A stretch of DNA of 63,414 nt from JBCCFW01 sp039029535. GTDB taxonomy: Bacteria > Acidobacteriota > JBCCFW01. Below, piece by piece: positions 41,969-49,322 of the stretch. Location of the stretch: NCBI GenBank assembly GCA_039029535.1, contig JBCCFW010000022.1, positions 1 to 63,414 on the forward strand, written 5' to 3'. Each line of letters opens with the position of its first letter. Within the stretch, counting starts at the first letter, position 1. The translations under genes were made by a program, and so were the position numbers. Below the pieces are notes generated by a model, which saw only the letters and a list, made by a program, of their open reading frames with translations, was not told the DNA's origin and ran no database searches.

Positions 41969-43578
41969 CACGCCACCGGACGGTAGTCCTTGAGGAAGAG
42001 CCCCCATTGATGCGTGCCGGTGAGGAAGCCGTCGAAGATCGGATCGCAGATGCGGGCGGCGGCATCGACGTGATCGAGGGGCGGGTGGAAGCCCTGCTCG
42101 CGCTTCTTGCGCTCGGCGTGGGCTGCCGGGTCCTCGTCGGTGATCCAGCCGGTGTCCACGCTGTTCATGTGGATGCCGTCCTTGATGTAGTCGACCGCCG
42201 AAGTTCGGGTCATCATGTTGAGCCCGGCCTTGGCCATGTTCGTGTGCGGGTGCCGGTCGGTCTTGAAGGTCCGGTAGAACTGACCCTCCATGGCCGAGAC
42301 GTTGACCACGTGCTTGTCGCGCGTGGCGACCTTGAGCATCAGCGGCTTGAGCCGAGCGTTGAGCACGTAGGGAGCGATGGCGTTGACGAGGTGAACCTCG
42401 AGCAGCTCGACCACCGGCACCTCGGCGAGCTTGAGCCGCCAGCTATTGACCTCACGCAGGTCGACCTGCTGGAGATCGGCGTCGAGCTGACCGGCGGGGA
42501 AGAGCGTGGGCGGCCCGTCGAGGTCGTCCTCGGTGAGCGCGAGCTGGGACAGCTCGGCGGAGGCGGCGAGCCCCGGGAGGTTCGGCGCGGCGTCACCGGT
42601 CGCGACGAGGGCGTGTCCGTCGCGCAGGTCTTCGGCGAGAGCCTCGTGTTCGCTCAGGAGCTGCTGGGCGGGCTCGGGGAGTGCGGCGTGGGTCGTGCGC
42701 TCGGCCTCCATGAGGTGGCGGTAGAAGTCGGGCGGTCGACGCACGGTCTGGCAGGCGTTGTTGAGGAGGAAGTCGAGCCGGCCCTCGGTGGCGACGAGGC
42801 GATCGGTGAGCGCGACGATGGAGGGCGTGTGCCGGAGGTCGAGCCCGTGGACGACGAGGCGGTCCTTCCAGTCGGCGAAGTCTTCCTCACGTGCGTAGCG
42901 GGAGGCTGCGTCCCGCGGGAAGCGGGTCGTGGCGATGACACGGGCGCCGGCGCGGAGGAGCTTGATGGCGGTCTGGTAGCCGATCTTCACCCGCGCGCCG
43001 GTGACGAGAGCGGTGCGACCGGAGAGGTCGGCGGTCTGGTGTCGCTTCTCCCAGTTGAGCTCGGCGCAGGGCGGGCAGAGGGAGTCGTAGAAGTGATGCA
43101 GCTCGTCGAAGTCGGTCTTGCAGACGTAGCAGTTTCGCGAGCTGGTGAGCTTGCGTGGGGTGCCGTCGTCCTCGGGGAGCTCTTGGCTCTCGGAGGCAGG
43201 AGCTGAGAGCGCGCGGTACATCGCGGGGGCGGGGGTCGGGAAGACCTCCTCGGCGGCCTGGGTGCGGAGACCGGTGCGGGCGAGTGCTTCGGCGTCGGCG
43301 GCCCGGGATCGCTCGATGTCACGCTTGCGCACGGCCTTGCGGAGGGCTCGGCGTTCGAGCCGATCGGGGAGGCTCACTCGGCCGGCGGCCTTGAGGAAGC
43401 GCTTGCGCTCCTCCTCGTCGAGACAGGCGAGCTCGCCGCGGTCGGCGCCGATGGCTTCGAGGAGCGTGGCGCAATCGAGCAGCTTCCGGCGTCGCTCCTC
43501 CTCGGTGAGGGCGTCGGACGGATCGGTGGCCGGCGCGTCGGGCTCGGTGGTCGTGTCGGTGTCGCGGGGCTCGGTCAT
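41965..43578 (-). CDS. SDR-family protein with zinc-ribbon N-terminal region
   Basis: A 537-residue protein. The first 145 residues are acidic and helical. CYVC (150-153) and CPPC (168-171) form a zinc-ribbon-like element. A Rossmann domain begins at 188 with TALVTGARVKIG and contains LLNNACQTV and VNVSAMEGQ. At the catalytic Y-x3-K position it reads HTNMAK, so the tyrosine is replaced by Thr while Lys remains. I recall related SDR proteins sharing the zinc element and HTNMAKA. The activity may be lost or changed. First gene of the SDR-FGE-ABC-F chain; in-frame extension upstream of ATG 43578 is not believed. Confidence 0.78.
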   Translation of the reverse strand: MTEPRDTDTTTEPDAPATDPSDALTEEERRRKLLDCATLLEAIGADRGELACLDEEERKRFLKAAGRVSLPDRLERRALRKAVRKRDIERSRAADAEALARTGLRTQAAEEVFPTPAPAMYRALSAPASESQELPEDDGTPRKLTSSRNCYVCKTDFDELHHFYDSLCPPCAELNWEKRHQTADLSGRTALVTGARVKIGYQTAIKLLRAGARVIATTRFPRDAASRYAREEDFADWKDRLVVHGLDLRHTPSIVALTDRLVATEGRLDFLLNNACQTVRRPPDFYRHLMEAERTTHAALPEPAQQLLSEHEALAEDLRDGHALVATGDAAPNLPGLAASAELSQLALTEDDLDGPPTLFPAGQLDADLQQVDLREVNSWRLKLAEVPVVELLEVHLVNAIAPYVLNARLKPLMLKVATRDKHVVNVSAMEGQFYRTFKTDRHPHTNMAKAGLNMMTRTSAVDYIKDGIHMNSVDTGWITDEDPAAHAERKKREQGFHPPLDHVDAAARICDPIFDGFLTGTHQWGLFLKDYRPVAW

Positions 43579-43648
43579 CGGGTCGGGGCTCTCTCGGAGC
43601 GGGAGAGTGTGGCAGATCCTGAGTAGGGATGGCTCCTCCAGCGCGTGC

Positions 43649-43694
43649 TCGAATCGTGCAGATTGAAAGGTGGCCTTTCGAATTGCACGAGTCG
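43649..43694. repeat. Long imperfect inverted repeat downstream of the second DGR target
   Basis: Arms of about 21 bp (TCGTGCA...GAAAGG and CCTTTC...TGCACGA) pair with four mismatches around a 3-nt TGG loop. It lies in the 217-bp gene-free gap between the stop of the stand-alone FGE target and the SDR start, about 100 bp beyond the variable repeat. It may be the terminator of the DGR operon, although no T-run follows. A shorter hairpin GACGC-TCC-GCGTC (43768-43780) lies about 20 bp after the target's stop. Confidence 0.5.
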
Positions 43695-43795
43695 GCCTAC
43701 TCCGCTGCGCCGTGCTCTCCGGCCTGGCGGGCCCGGCTCCGCCTGGGCCACGCTGGCCGGCCTGACAGACGCTCCGCGTCCCGGCCCTCCGGGCG

Positions 43796-44728
43796 CTACT
43801 GACCTCGGGACCAGCGGAAGCCGATGACGACGATCCGGCCCTCCGGAGCGTTGGCGCACCGCGCGGCGGCACGGCAGAGCCTGGCGCGGACGCCCCACGA
43901 CCCGCCGCGAAGCGCGCGCAGCGAGCCCCGCCAACCCGCGCCCCCGGGCGAGCCCTCTGGGTCGACCGCCAGCTCCGAGTCGTACTCACGAGCCGGATCG
44001 GCACACCACTCCAGCACGTTGCCCAGCACGTCGTGGAGTCCGTAGGGATTGGCTTGCTTGCACCCCACCGGATGCGTGCCCGCCCGGGTGAACTCGTGCT
44101 GCTTCTCAATCCACTGCTCGATGGTGGTGGTGTCGAGGCCGTTGTCCAGCTCGAAGGCCACACCGCTGTTGCCGCTGTACCAGGCGATGTCATCGAGCAG
44201 CGGGGCGTTGCACCGACCGAGGATCTCGAGGTCGCCAGCGAACGTGGCGTCCTCGGTTCCACCGCGACACGCACGTTCCCACTGCGCCTCGGTGGGCAAC
44301 CGGGCGTCCAGTCCCTCGATGCGCTGATTCAGCCGGGTCAAGAAATCCTGACAGTCCTGCCAGCTCACCTTCTCGACGGGACGCGTCGGACTGACGAACT
44401 CGCTCGGGTTGGAGCCCATGACCTCCTCCCAGGCCTCCTGGGTGCAGGGTGTCTGGCAGATCCAGAAGCCCTCGCTCAGCCGAACCTGATGACGTGGGCC
44501 CTCGTCGTACGACGACCAGTTGTCGGTTTCATGGTCTTCACCCCAGCGACCGGCCTCTCCCTCGGGCGAGCCCATCCAGAACGTGCCGCCCGGAATCCAG
44601 CGCAGCCTCACCTCGACCGCGCCGAGCTCGATCGCAGCCCAAGGTCCGTGAACGTCTTCGCCCCAGGCAGACGCCCAGGTCGGCGCCACGCCGGTCTCCA
44701 GCGGGTGAACCGAGAAGCTCGGGCTCAT
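43796..44728 (-). CDS. DGR variable protein 2: stand-alone FGE-sulfatase/C-type-lectin-fold protein
   Basis: A 310-residue protein almost entirely composed of an FGE-sulfatase domain: RLRWIPGGTFWMGSPEGE, TPCTQEAWEEVMGSNPSEF, KVSWQDCQDFLTRLNQ, RLPTEAQWERACRGG, NPYGLHDVLGNVLEWCAD, and the C-terminal LRALRGGSW...IGFRWSRGQ. Residues about 263-309 are encoded by a variable repeat copied from the adjacent template, and the stop codon follows at once, the standard DGR-target layout. It has no signal peptide, so it is presumably cytoplasmic or needs another anchor. ATG 44728 has GGGAG at 9 nt. It is highly similar in its FGE part to the C-terminus of the protein at 46578-49322. Confidence 0.9.
   Translation of the reverse strand: MSPSFSVHPLETGVAPTWASAWGEDVHGPWAAIELGAVEVRLRWIPGGTFWMGSPEGEAGRWGEDHETDNWSSYDEGPRHQVRLSEGFWICQTPCTQEAWEEVMGSNPSEFVSPTRPVEKVSWQDCQDFLTRLNQRIEGLDARLPTEAQWERACRGGTEDATFAGDLEILGRCNAPLLDDIAWYSGNSGVAFELDNGLDTTTIEQWIEKQHEFTRAGTHPVGCKQANPYGLHDVLGNVLEWCADPAREYDSELAVDPEGSPGGAGWRGSLRALRGGSWGVRARLCRAAARCANAPEGRIVVIGFRWSRGQ
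43804..43943 (-). repeat. DGR variable repeat 2 (VR2)
   Basis: 140 bp aligned without gaps to the template 44898-45037. There are 22 differences; 20 are at template adenines (coding strand) and two, near the 5' edge of the repeat, are not (T to C opposite 45008 and C to T opposite 45027). Thus 20 of the 27 template adenines are altered. The 3' border reads CCCGAGGTCAG, the same as VR1 and different from the template. Confidence 0.95.
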
Positions 44729-44897
44729 GAACGAGGGCTCCCGTCGCGAAGGAGGGCGGACGTCGGCGAGCGTTCGGTCGGGCTGCTGCTCCGCCTACCA
44801 GCACGCCGACGTCCTGGAGCTGTTCGCCGTCGCACGCGCGGTGCAACGGACCGGACGAGCGTCGGGTCAGGAGCGGACCATCCGGTCCACTCTTGCT

Positions 44898-45037
44898 CTC
44901 GGGACCAGCGGAAGCCGATGTTGTCGTTCCGGTTCTCCGGAGCGTTGGCGTTCCGCGTTGCGGCTCGGCAGTTCCTGGCGTTGTCGTTCCACGACCCGCC
45001 GCGAAGCACGCGCTGCGAGCCCCGCTGACCCGCGCCC
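44898..45037 (-). repeat. DGR template repeat (TR)
   Basis: A 140-bp non-coding template, read on the minus strand, beginning 28 bp after the reverse-transcriptase stop. In the frame of the targets it spells GGSWNDNARNCRAATRN... with eight AAC and two GAC codons at the variable positions; A-mutagenesis of AAC/GAC can never create a stop codon. It has 27 adenines. The 3' boundary (CCCGAGAGCAAG) differs from the target boundary (CCCGAGGTCAG), as expected for IMH* versus IMH. The TR and its flanks account for the 337-bp gap at 44729-45065; the remaining 169 bp to the next gene show no protein gene and may belong to the template RNA. Confidence 0.95.
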
Positions 45038-45065
45038 GAACCGAGCATGTCACGACCCACCCGGC

Positions 45066-46079
45066 TCACGCGTCCACCGCGGGTCGTGACGCGAGTTCCC
45101 CTCGTCGCCAGGCCGCCGCCTCGGCATGAGCGGTGATCGCCAGAGCTGCCGTTCCCAGGATCTGGAGTCGTCGTGCGTCGATCTCTCCTCGCGCGAAGGC
45201 TCGCTCGGCCAAGTGACGGGCCCGTGCGTAGCGCGCGCGGCGGCGTCGCGACAGTCTCAGCGTGCCGGCGAGAACACGAAAGCCGAGAAAGCTCAGGCCT
45301 TGCTCACTCCGTCGGACCCGACCCCACTTGAGCGTCAGCTTCAGTGCCGAGCTGAGGAAGCGCTCGGCGTCCGCCAGGGTCGTCACGGCGTCTTCCTTGG
45401 TCCGACACCACCAGACGACGTCGTCCATGTAACGCACCTGCCCGGTCACGCGGAGATCGTCGGACAGGAGGCGGTCGAACGGAGACAGGTACAGGTTGGC
45501 GAAGTGTTGGGAGGTCAACGCTCCAATGGGAAGCCCACGTCCCGGGGTTGCCACGTGAGAGTCGATGATGCGCTCGCAGAGCTCGAGCACGTCTCGCCCC
45601 TTCAGCCGGCGATGCAGCAGCCTCTTGAGCACGTCGTGCTCGAGGCTCTCGAAGTAAGAGCGCACGTCGACCTGCACGAGCCACGGCCAGCGCCCGAGAT
45701 GCTGCTGCGCGCGCTTGACGGCGACGAGCCCTCCCTTCCCCTGACGACAGGCGAAGGTGTCCGCGACGAGCGAGCGGTCGAGTGGGGGGCCGATGCCGGC
45801 GATGAGCGCGTGGTGGACGACCCTCTCTTCGAAGCAGGGAGCGTGGATGAGCCGGGGCTTGGGATCGAAGATCCGGAAGGAGTGAAGACGTCCGAGACGC
45901 ACCGTTCCTGTCCGGAGCTCCCAGGACAGCCGCGCCAGAGTGCGCTCGACGTCCACCAGGAAGGCGGCGACTTCGGGCCGATGACGCTTGCCGCGAGCGG
46001 CACGCCAAGTCGCCTGACCGAGACGATCGAGCGAGGCGACCTCGTCGAGCTCAACGCGGGTGCGTCGCATCGCGTTCAC
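45066..46079 (-). CDS. DGR reverse transcriptase
   Basis: A 337-residue group-II-intron-like reverse transcriptase of the DGR class (numbering below from the ATG at 46070). Catalytic Asp135 lies in LVQVDVRSYF, the DGR-typical motif IGALTSQHFANLYL starts at 182 (SQ instead of the retroviral QG), and the active-site YMDD is at 214-217, followed by FLGFRV. No endonuclease or maturase domain is fused, as usual for DGRs. It copies the template RNA with errors at adenines, and the cDNA replaces the variable repeats. The gene overlaps the HRDC gene by 20-29 bp, starting at GTG 46079 or at ATG 46070, which has GGCGGTGA upstream. Confidence 0.95.
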   Translation of the reverse strand: MNAMRRTRVELDEVASLDRLGQATWRAARGKRHRPEVAAFLVDVERTLARLSWELRTGTVRLGRLHSFRIFDPKPRLIHAPCFEERVVHHALIAGIGPPLDRSLVADTFACRQGKGGLVAVKRAQQHLGRWPWLVQVDVRSYFESLEHDVLKRLLHRRLKGRDVLELCERIIDSHVATPGRGLPIGALTSQHFANLYLSPFDRLLSDDLRVTGQVRYMDDVVWWCRTKEDAVTTLADAERFLSSALKLTLKWGRVRRSEQGLSFLGFRVLAGTLRLSRRRRARYARARHLAERAFARGEIDARRLQILGTAALAITAHAEAAAWRRGELASRPAVDA

Positions 46080-46581
46080 CGCCTGAATCGACCTCGGCCA
46101 GGGCCACTCGAAGTTCGTCGAGGAAGACCTGGCCGTGCTTCTCCACCCGCGCCGGCCCCACGCCCGAGATCGCCTCCAGGTCGGCCAGCGTCGCGACCCG
46201 GCGCTCGACCATCGTGGCGAGCTGCTCGTTGTTGAAGATCAGGTAGGCGGCGATGCTGTGGCGTCCGGCGATCTCCTTGCGCAGCGTCCGCAGGCGCGAG
46301 TAGAGACGGAAGTCCTCCGGAGAGAGCTTCTCGCGATAGTCCACTTGCGGTCGCTTGGCCTGGCCCGGAGAGTCGCTGGACTCCACCCAGCTCAGCCAGA
46401 CCATCCAGCCACAGAAGCCTCGCGTGTCCACGAACTGCCGCTCCAGGTCGAGCACGCGGTGCTGGGAGAGAAACTGATTGAGCTCTTCGACGCCGCGCTC
46501 GGGATCGACCGCTGGGATCCGCACGACGTGAAAGCGCGTGCCCGGGCCCGTGGTGGCCGGCGTCCTCGGCGCGGTCGTCAC
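46051..46581 (-). CDS. DGR accessory protein with HRDC domain
   Basis: A 176-residue protein. Residues 15-85 form a small alpha/beta region (FHVVRIPAVDPERGVEELNQFLSQHRVLDLERQFVD) typical of HRDC proteins found beside DGR reverse transcriptases. Residues 88-162 form the HRDC domain, a helical nucleic-acid-binding fold, with the RecQ/RNase D-like end YLIFNNEQLATMVERRVATLADLEAISGVGPARVEKHG. The GTG start at 46581 overlaps the target stop as GTGA and has GGAGGAG upstream; the longer reading frame is not used. It probably replaces Avd as the partner of the reverse transcriptase on template RNA or cDNA. Confidence 0.88.
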   Translation of the reverse strand: MTTAPRTPATTGPGTRFHVVRIPAVDPERGVEELNQFLSQHRVLDLERQFVDTRGFCGWMVWLSWVESSDSPGQAKRPQVDYREKLSPEDFRLYSRLRTLRKEIAGRHSIAAYLIFNNEQLATMVERRVATLADLEAISGVGPARVEKHGQVFLDELRVALAEVDSGGERDATHPR

Positions 46582-49322
46582 CGGCGCTCCTCCCGCCGGC
46601 TCCGCCGCCGGGCGCCGTCTCCTCGCGCCTCGCCCGCGTGCTCCGATGGCTCCGCACCTGGCACCTGACCTCGGGACCAGCGGAAGCCGATGTTGCCGTA
46701 CCGGTACTCCGGAGCGTAGGCGTACCGCGTCGCGGCTCGGCAGCTCCTGGCGCCGCCGACCCACGACCCGCCGCGAAGCACGCGCCGCGAGCCCCGCTGA
46801 CCCGCGCCCACCGGATCCGTCACGGCTTCCGCCTCGTAGTCTCGCTGACCGTCCGCACACCACTCCCACGTGTTGCCCAGCGTGTCGAAGAGTCCCCAGG
46901 GATTCGGTGACTTGAGAGCCACCCTTCTCGTGCCGGTCTTCTCGAACTCATGTTCCATCTCAGTCCACCACGGGCCTTCCGTCGACTCTCCCTCCTCGAG
47001 GTCGTAGTCGACGCCACTGTTCCCGCCGTACCAGGCGATGTCACCCAGGAGCGGAGCGTTCCGCTCACCGAGGATCTCCATCTCGCCAGCGTAGGTGCTC
47101 GTCGTCGTCCCCGCCCGACAGGCGTGCTCCCACTGCGCCTCGGTCGGAAGACCCGGGTGCAGGCCCGGCACCCTCCCCGCCAGCTTCTCGAGAAACACCC
47201 CAACGTCCTGCCAGCTCACCTGCTCGACCGGTCGCGTCGGGCTGACGAAGCGACTCGGGTTCTCTCCCATGACGGCCTCCCACAGCTCCTGCGTGCAGGG
47301 CGTGTCGGCGAGCCAGTAGCCGTGAGTGAGCGTGACCTCGTGCTGCGGGCCCTCGTTCCAATCGGAACCCTCTCCGTCCCGCCCTTGTTCTTCCTCCGGT
47401 GATCCCATGAGGAAGCGACCCGGCGGGACCCACCGCAGCCGCTGCCGCACGCCCGCGACCTCCACGTCGGCCCAGAGCCCGTTCCGATCCCGCCCCGCGT
47501 CGACCGCCCAGTCTTCGCGCGTCCAGGGCTCGAGCGTGACGCTTGCTGCCGAGGTCTCCAGCACCACGGAGGCCGTCGGCGAGACGGGCCACATCGGGCC
47601 GGCTTCGAGCAGCACCTGTCGGTCCTCACCACTCGACCCGGTGATCACCGCAGCCGTCGGTGAGCAGGGCGCCAGGTCGGCCAGCCAGGTCCAGCCGCGG
47701 TCGACGGACGCGTCATCCGGCCGCGCGAGCATGAGCTGCTCCCCGACCTGACCGAGTCGCCAGGCCCTCGAAGGCACGCGGGCACCGTCTCCGAGATCGG
47801 CGACGAGATCCCTCGAGAATCCGGGCGGACGCTCTCGCTCCTCACCGCGATGCAGCAACCACCACGCCCGCTGCAACGACCGGCCCAACTCGTCTTCTCG
47901 CCAGGACCCTTCGGGCAAGCGAGACTGAGCCCGATTCACGAAGCCCTCGATGGCCTGACGCTCGTCACCTTGCGAGCCCTCGGGCACGAGGCTCGGCTCG
48001 AAGCGTCGCGCCAGGGCCAGCGCCTCCGACCACTCCCCTGGCTCGATGACCCCCTCCGACACGTGTGCGTGCAACGACCAGAGCTCGGAGAGCCAGATCT
48101 CCCTCGGCAAGGACGCGTGCCAGGCTCGGGCCAGCTCGAGGACCTTCTCCCGCAGCTCGATCGGTAGCTCGGCGAGCTCCTCTTGCCAGGTCCGTGCTTG
48201 CTGCGGGTCGAGCGTGATCGCCTCGGCATGGGCTCCCCGGACCTTCGGATGCCGACACGCATCGACCTCCGTGCCACAGTCGGCCTCCTCGTCCGGAAGC
48301 AGCCGACGCACGACTCGCAAGAGACCGGGCTCGACCCGCGAAAGCGGCGACACGAGTCGGAGCAAGCGCTCGGCCCGTTCGCAGCGCTGCTCGATCGTCA
48401 GGACCTCACCGGCCACGACGGCACCCGACCGCCGGGGCTCTTCCCAGGGGATGGCGTTCCACGATCGAGCGCACTCGGCATCGAATCGAGCCGGTGGTGC
48501 TGGTACCAGCGCGGTCAGCGAGCAGCCAAGTCGCCGCAGCCGCCGCGCCAGGCGCAGCCAGCGCTGACGGTGCTTCGACGACTCGTGGAAGCCGAGGTCC
48601 GACAGGGCCAGCACGCGCGCACCAGCCAGACCAGCCTCCCATCCCTCCAGCTCGTCGAGGAGATCGTCACCGACGTCTCCGAGCAGGCCATCGGGAAGCG
48701 AGAGCTCGACCACCGAACGCTCGCAGATCCATCCAGCCAGGTGACGCACGACCTCATCTTGATCCCACCAGAACGGCAGCAGTCGCTCCGATCGATCCAC
48801 GATGACGACCAGCCGTCCCGGCCAGGCGCGCCATTCCTGACGTGGAATCTCCTCGGTGAGCTCACCTCGGCACCAGCGATCGACGAGCGTCGGAGCATCG
48901 ATCTCGGAGCTCAGCCGGGACGACGCCAGCGCGTCGCCGAGCACTGGCCAGAGCCGAGACCAGGCGACCAGCGGCTCGCGCGGCATCGGCTCACCCCGTC
49001 GTCCGAGACAACCCCGCAACTCCTCTCCCGTGAGGGCAGCGTCTTCTGAAGGGGCCGGCACGGCCTCGAGTGGCTCCCGGTGTTCGACGCTCACGAGACG
49101 CCAGAAGGGAACGCGGCGACGAGCGATCTCGGATGGAGCCGGTGCCTCCGCGAGGCCCTTCGAGATCGTCCCGACGGTCTCCGGCTCTCGCCGTTCCTCC
49201 GGCTGGCTCCGATCCGGAGCCAGGGCCTCGAGGCCGAGCAGCTCGGCCGCTGGGCCGAGGGCCTCCTCGCCGAGTGCTGCGGCGATGACGACGAGCTCGG
49301 CTCGTCCGACCGGTGGCTTCAA
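46578..49322 (-). CDS. DGR variable protein 1: vWA-like region fused to FGE-sulfatase fold, conflict-system sensor
   Basis: A 914-residue protein. Residues about 165-300 resemble the vWA-like region of MoxR-associated proteins (RLVVIVDRSERLLPFWW, a DxS-type metal-site remnant; ARVLALSDLGFHE). A helical middle of about 250 residues follows. Residues 625-885 are an FGE-sulfatase/C-type-lectin-fold domain (WVPPGRFLMGS, TPCTQELWEAVMGENPS, GLPTEAQWEHACRAG, WEWCADGQRDY) ending in the variable repeat (about 839-885). About 24 Arg/Glu-rich residues continue past it. The start could be TTG 49322, which forms TTGA with the MoxR stop, or GTG 49379. Linked to a MoxR ATPase and a trypsin-like protease, it is inferred to be the ligand-recognising subunit. 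Confidence 0.88.
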   Translation of the reverse strand: MKPPVGRAELVVIAAALGEEALGPAAELLGLEALAPDRSQPEERREPETVGTISKGLAEAPAPSEIARRRVPFWRLVSVEHREPLEAVPAPSEDAALTGEELRGCLGRRGEPMPREPLVAWSRLWPVLGDALASSRLSSEIDAPTLVDRWCRGELTEEIPRQEWRAWPGRLVVIVDRSERLLPFWWDQDEVVRHLAGWICERSVVELSLPDGLLGDVGDDLLDELEGWEAGLAGARVLALSDLGFHESSKHRQRWLRLARRLRRLGCSLTALVPAPPARFDAECARSWNAIPWEEPRRSGAVVAGEVLTIEQRCERAERLLRLVSPLSRVEPGLLRVVRRLLPDEEADCGTEVDACRHPKVRGAHAEAITLDPQQARTWQEELAELPIELREKVLELARAWHASLPREIWLSELWSLHAHVSEGVIEPGEWSEALALARRFEPSLVPEGSQGDERQAIEGFVNRAQSRLPEGSWREDELGRSLQRAWWLLHRGEERERPPGFSRDLVADLGDGARVPSRAWRLGQVGEQLMLARPDDASVDRGWTWLADLAPCSPTAAVITGSSGEDRQVLLEAGPMWPVSPTASVVLETSAASVTLEPWTREDWAVDAGRDRNGLWADVEVAGVRQRLRWVPPGRFLMGSPEEEQGRDGEGSDWNEGPQHEVTLTHGYWLADTPCTQELWEAVMGENPSRFVSPTRPVEQVSWQDVGVFLEKLAGRVPGLHPGLPTEAQWEHACRAGTTTSTYAGEMEILGERNAPLLGDIAWYGGNSGVDYDLEEGESTEGPWWTEMEHEFEKTGTRRVALKSPNPWGLFDTLGNTWEWCADGQRDYEAEAVTDPVGAGQRGSRRVLRGGSWVGGARSCRAATRYAYAPEYRYGNIGFRWSRGQVPGAEPSEHAGEARGDGARRRSRREERR
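46670..46809 (-). repeat. DGR variable repeat 1 (VR1)
   Basis: 140 bp aligned without gaps to the template 44898-45037, with 13 differences, every one at a template adenine on the coding strand. Asn/Asp codons of the template have become Val, Gly, Gly, Ser, four Tyr and Gly. Identity then ends abruptly on both sides; the 3' border is CCCGAGGTCAG as in VR2. Confidence 0.97.

Noticed and set aside
43578..44274. An N-terminal extension of the SDR protein
   Set aside because: It would run through VR2 and the FGE domain of the second target in another frame; the ATG at 43578 gives a normal acidic start.
44725..45069. A 114-codon minus-strand reading frame spanning the template repeat
   Set aside because: It contains the DGR template in the target frame but lacks the rest of an FGE domain, starts at the RT stop and ends in low-complexity Arg/Ser. 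It is the expected by-product of a template that mirrors coding sequence.
45066..46079. The reverse transcriptase as a group II intron or retron enzyme
   Set aside because: No maturase or endonuclease domain and no retron msr/msd pattern; the SQ motif, template repeat and variable repeats identify a DGR.
46051..46869. A longer 272-residue form of the HRDC protein
   Set aside because: The extra N-terminal part overlaps the FGE and VR1 coding sequence in another frame and is Arg-rich noise; the GTG at 46581 has a strong ribosome-binding site and a GTGA overlap.
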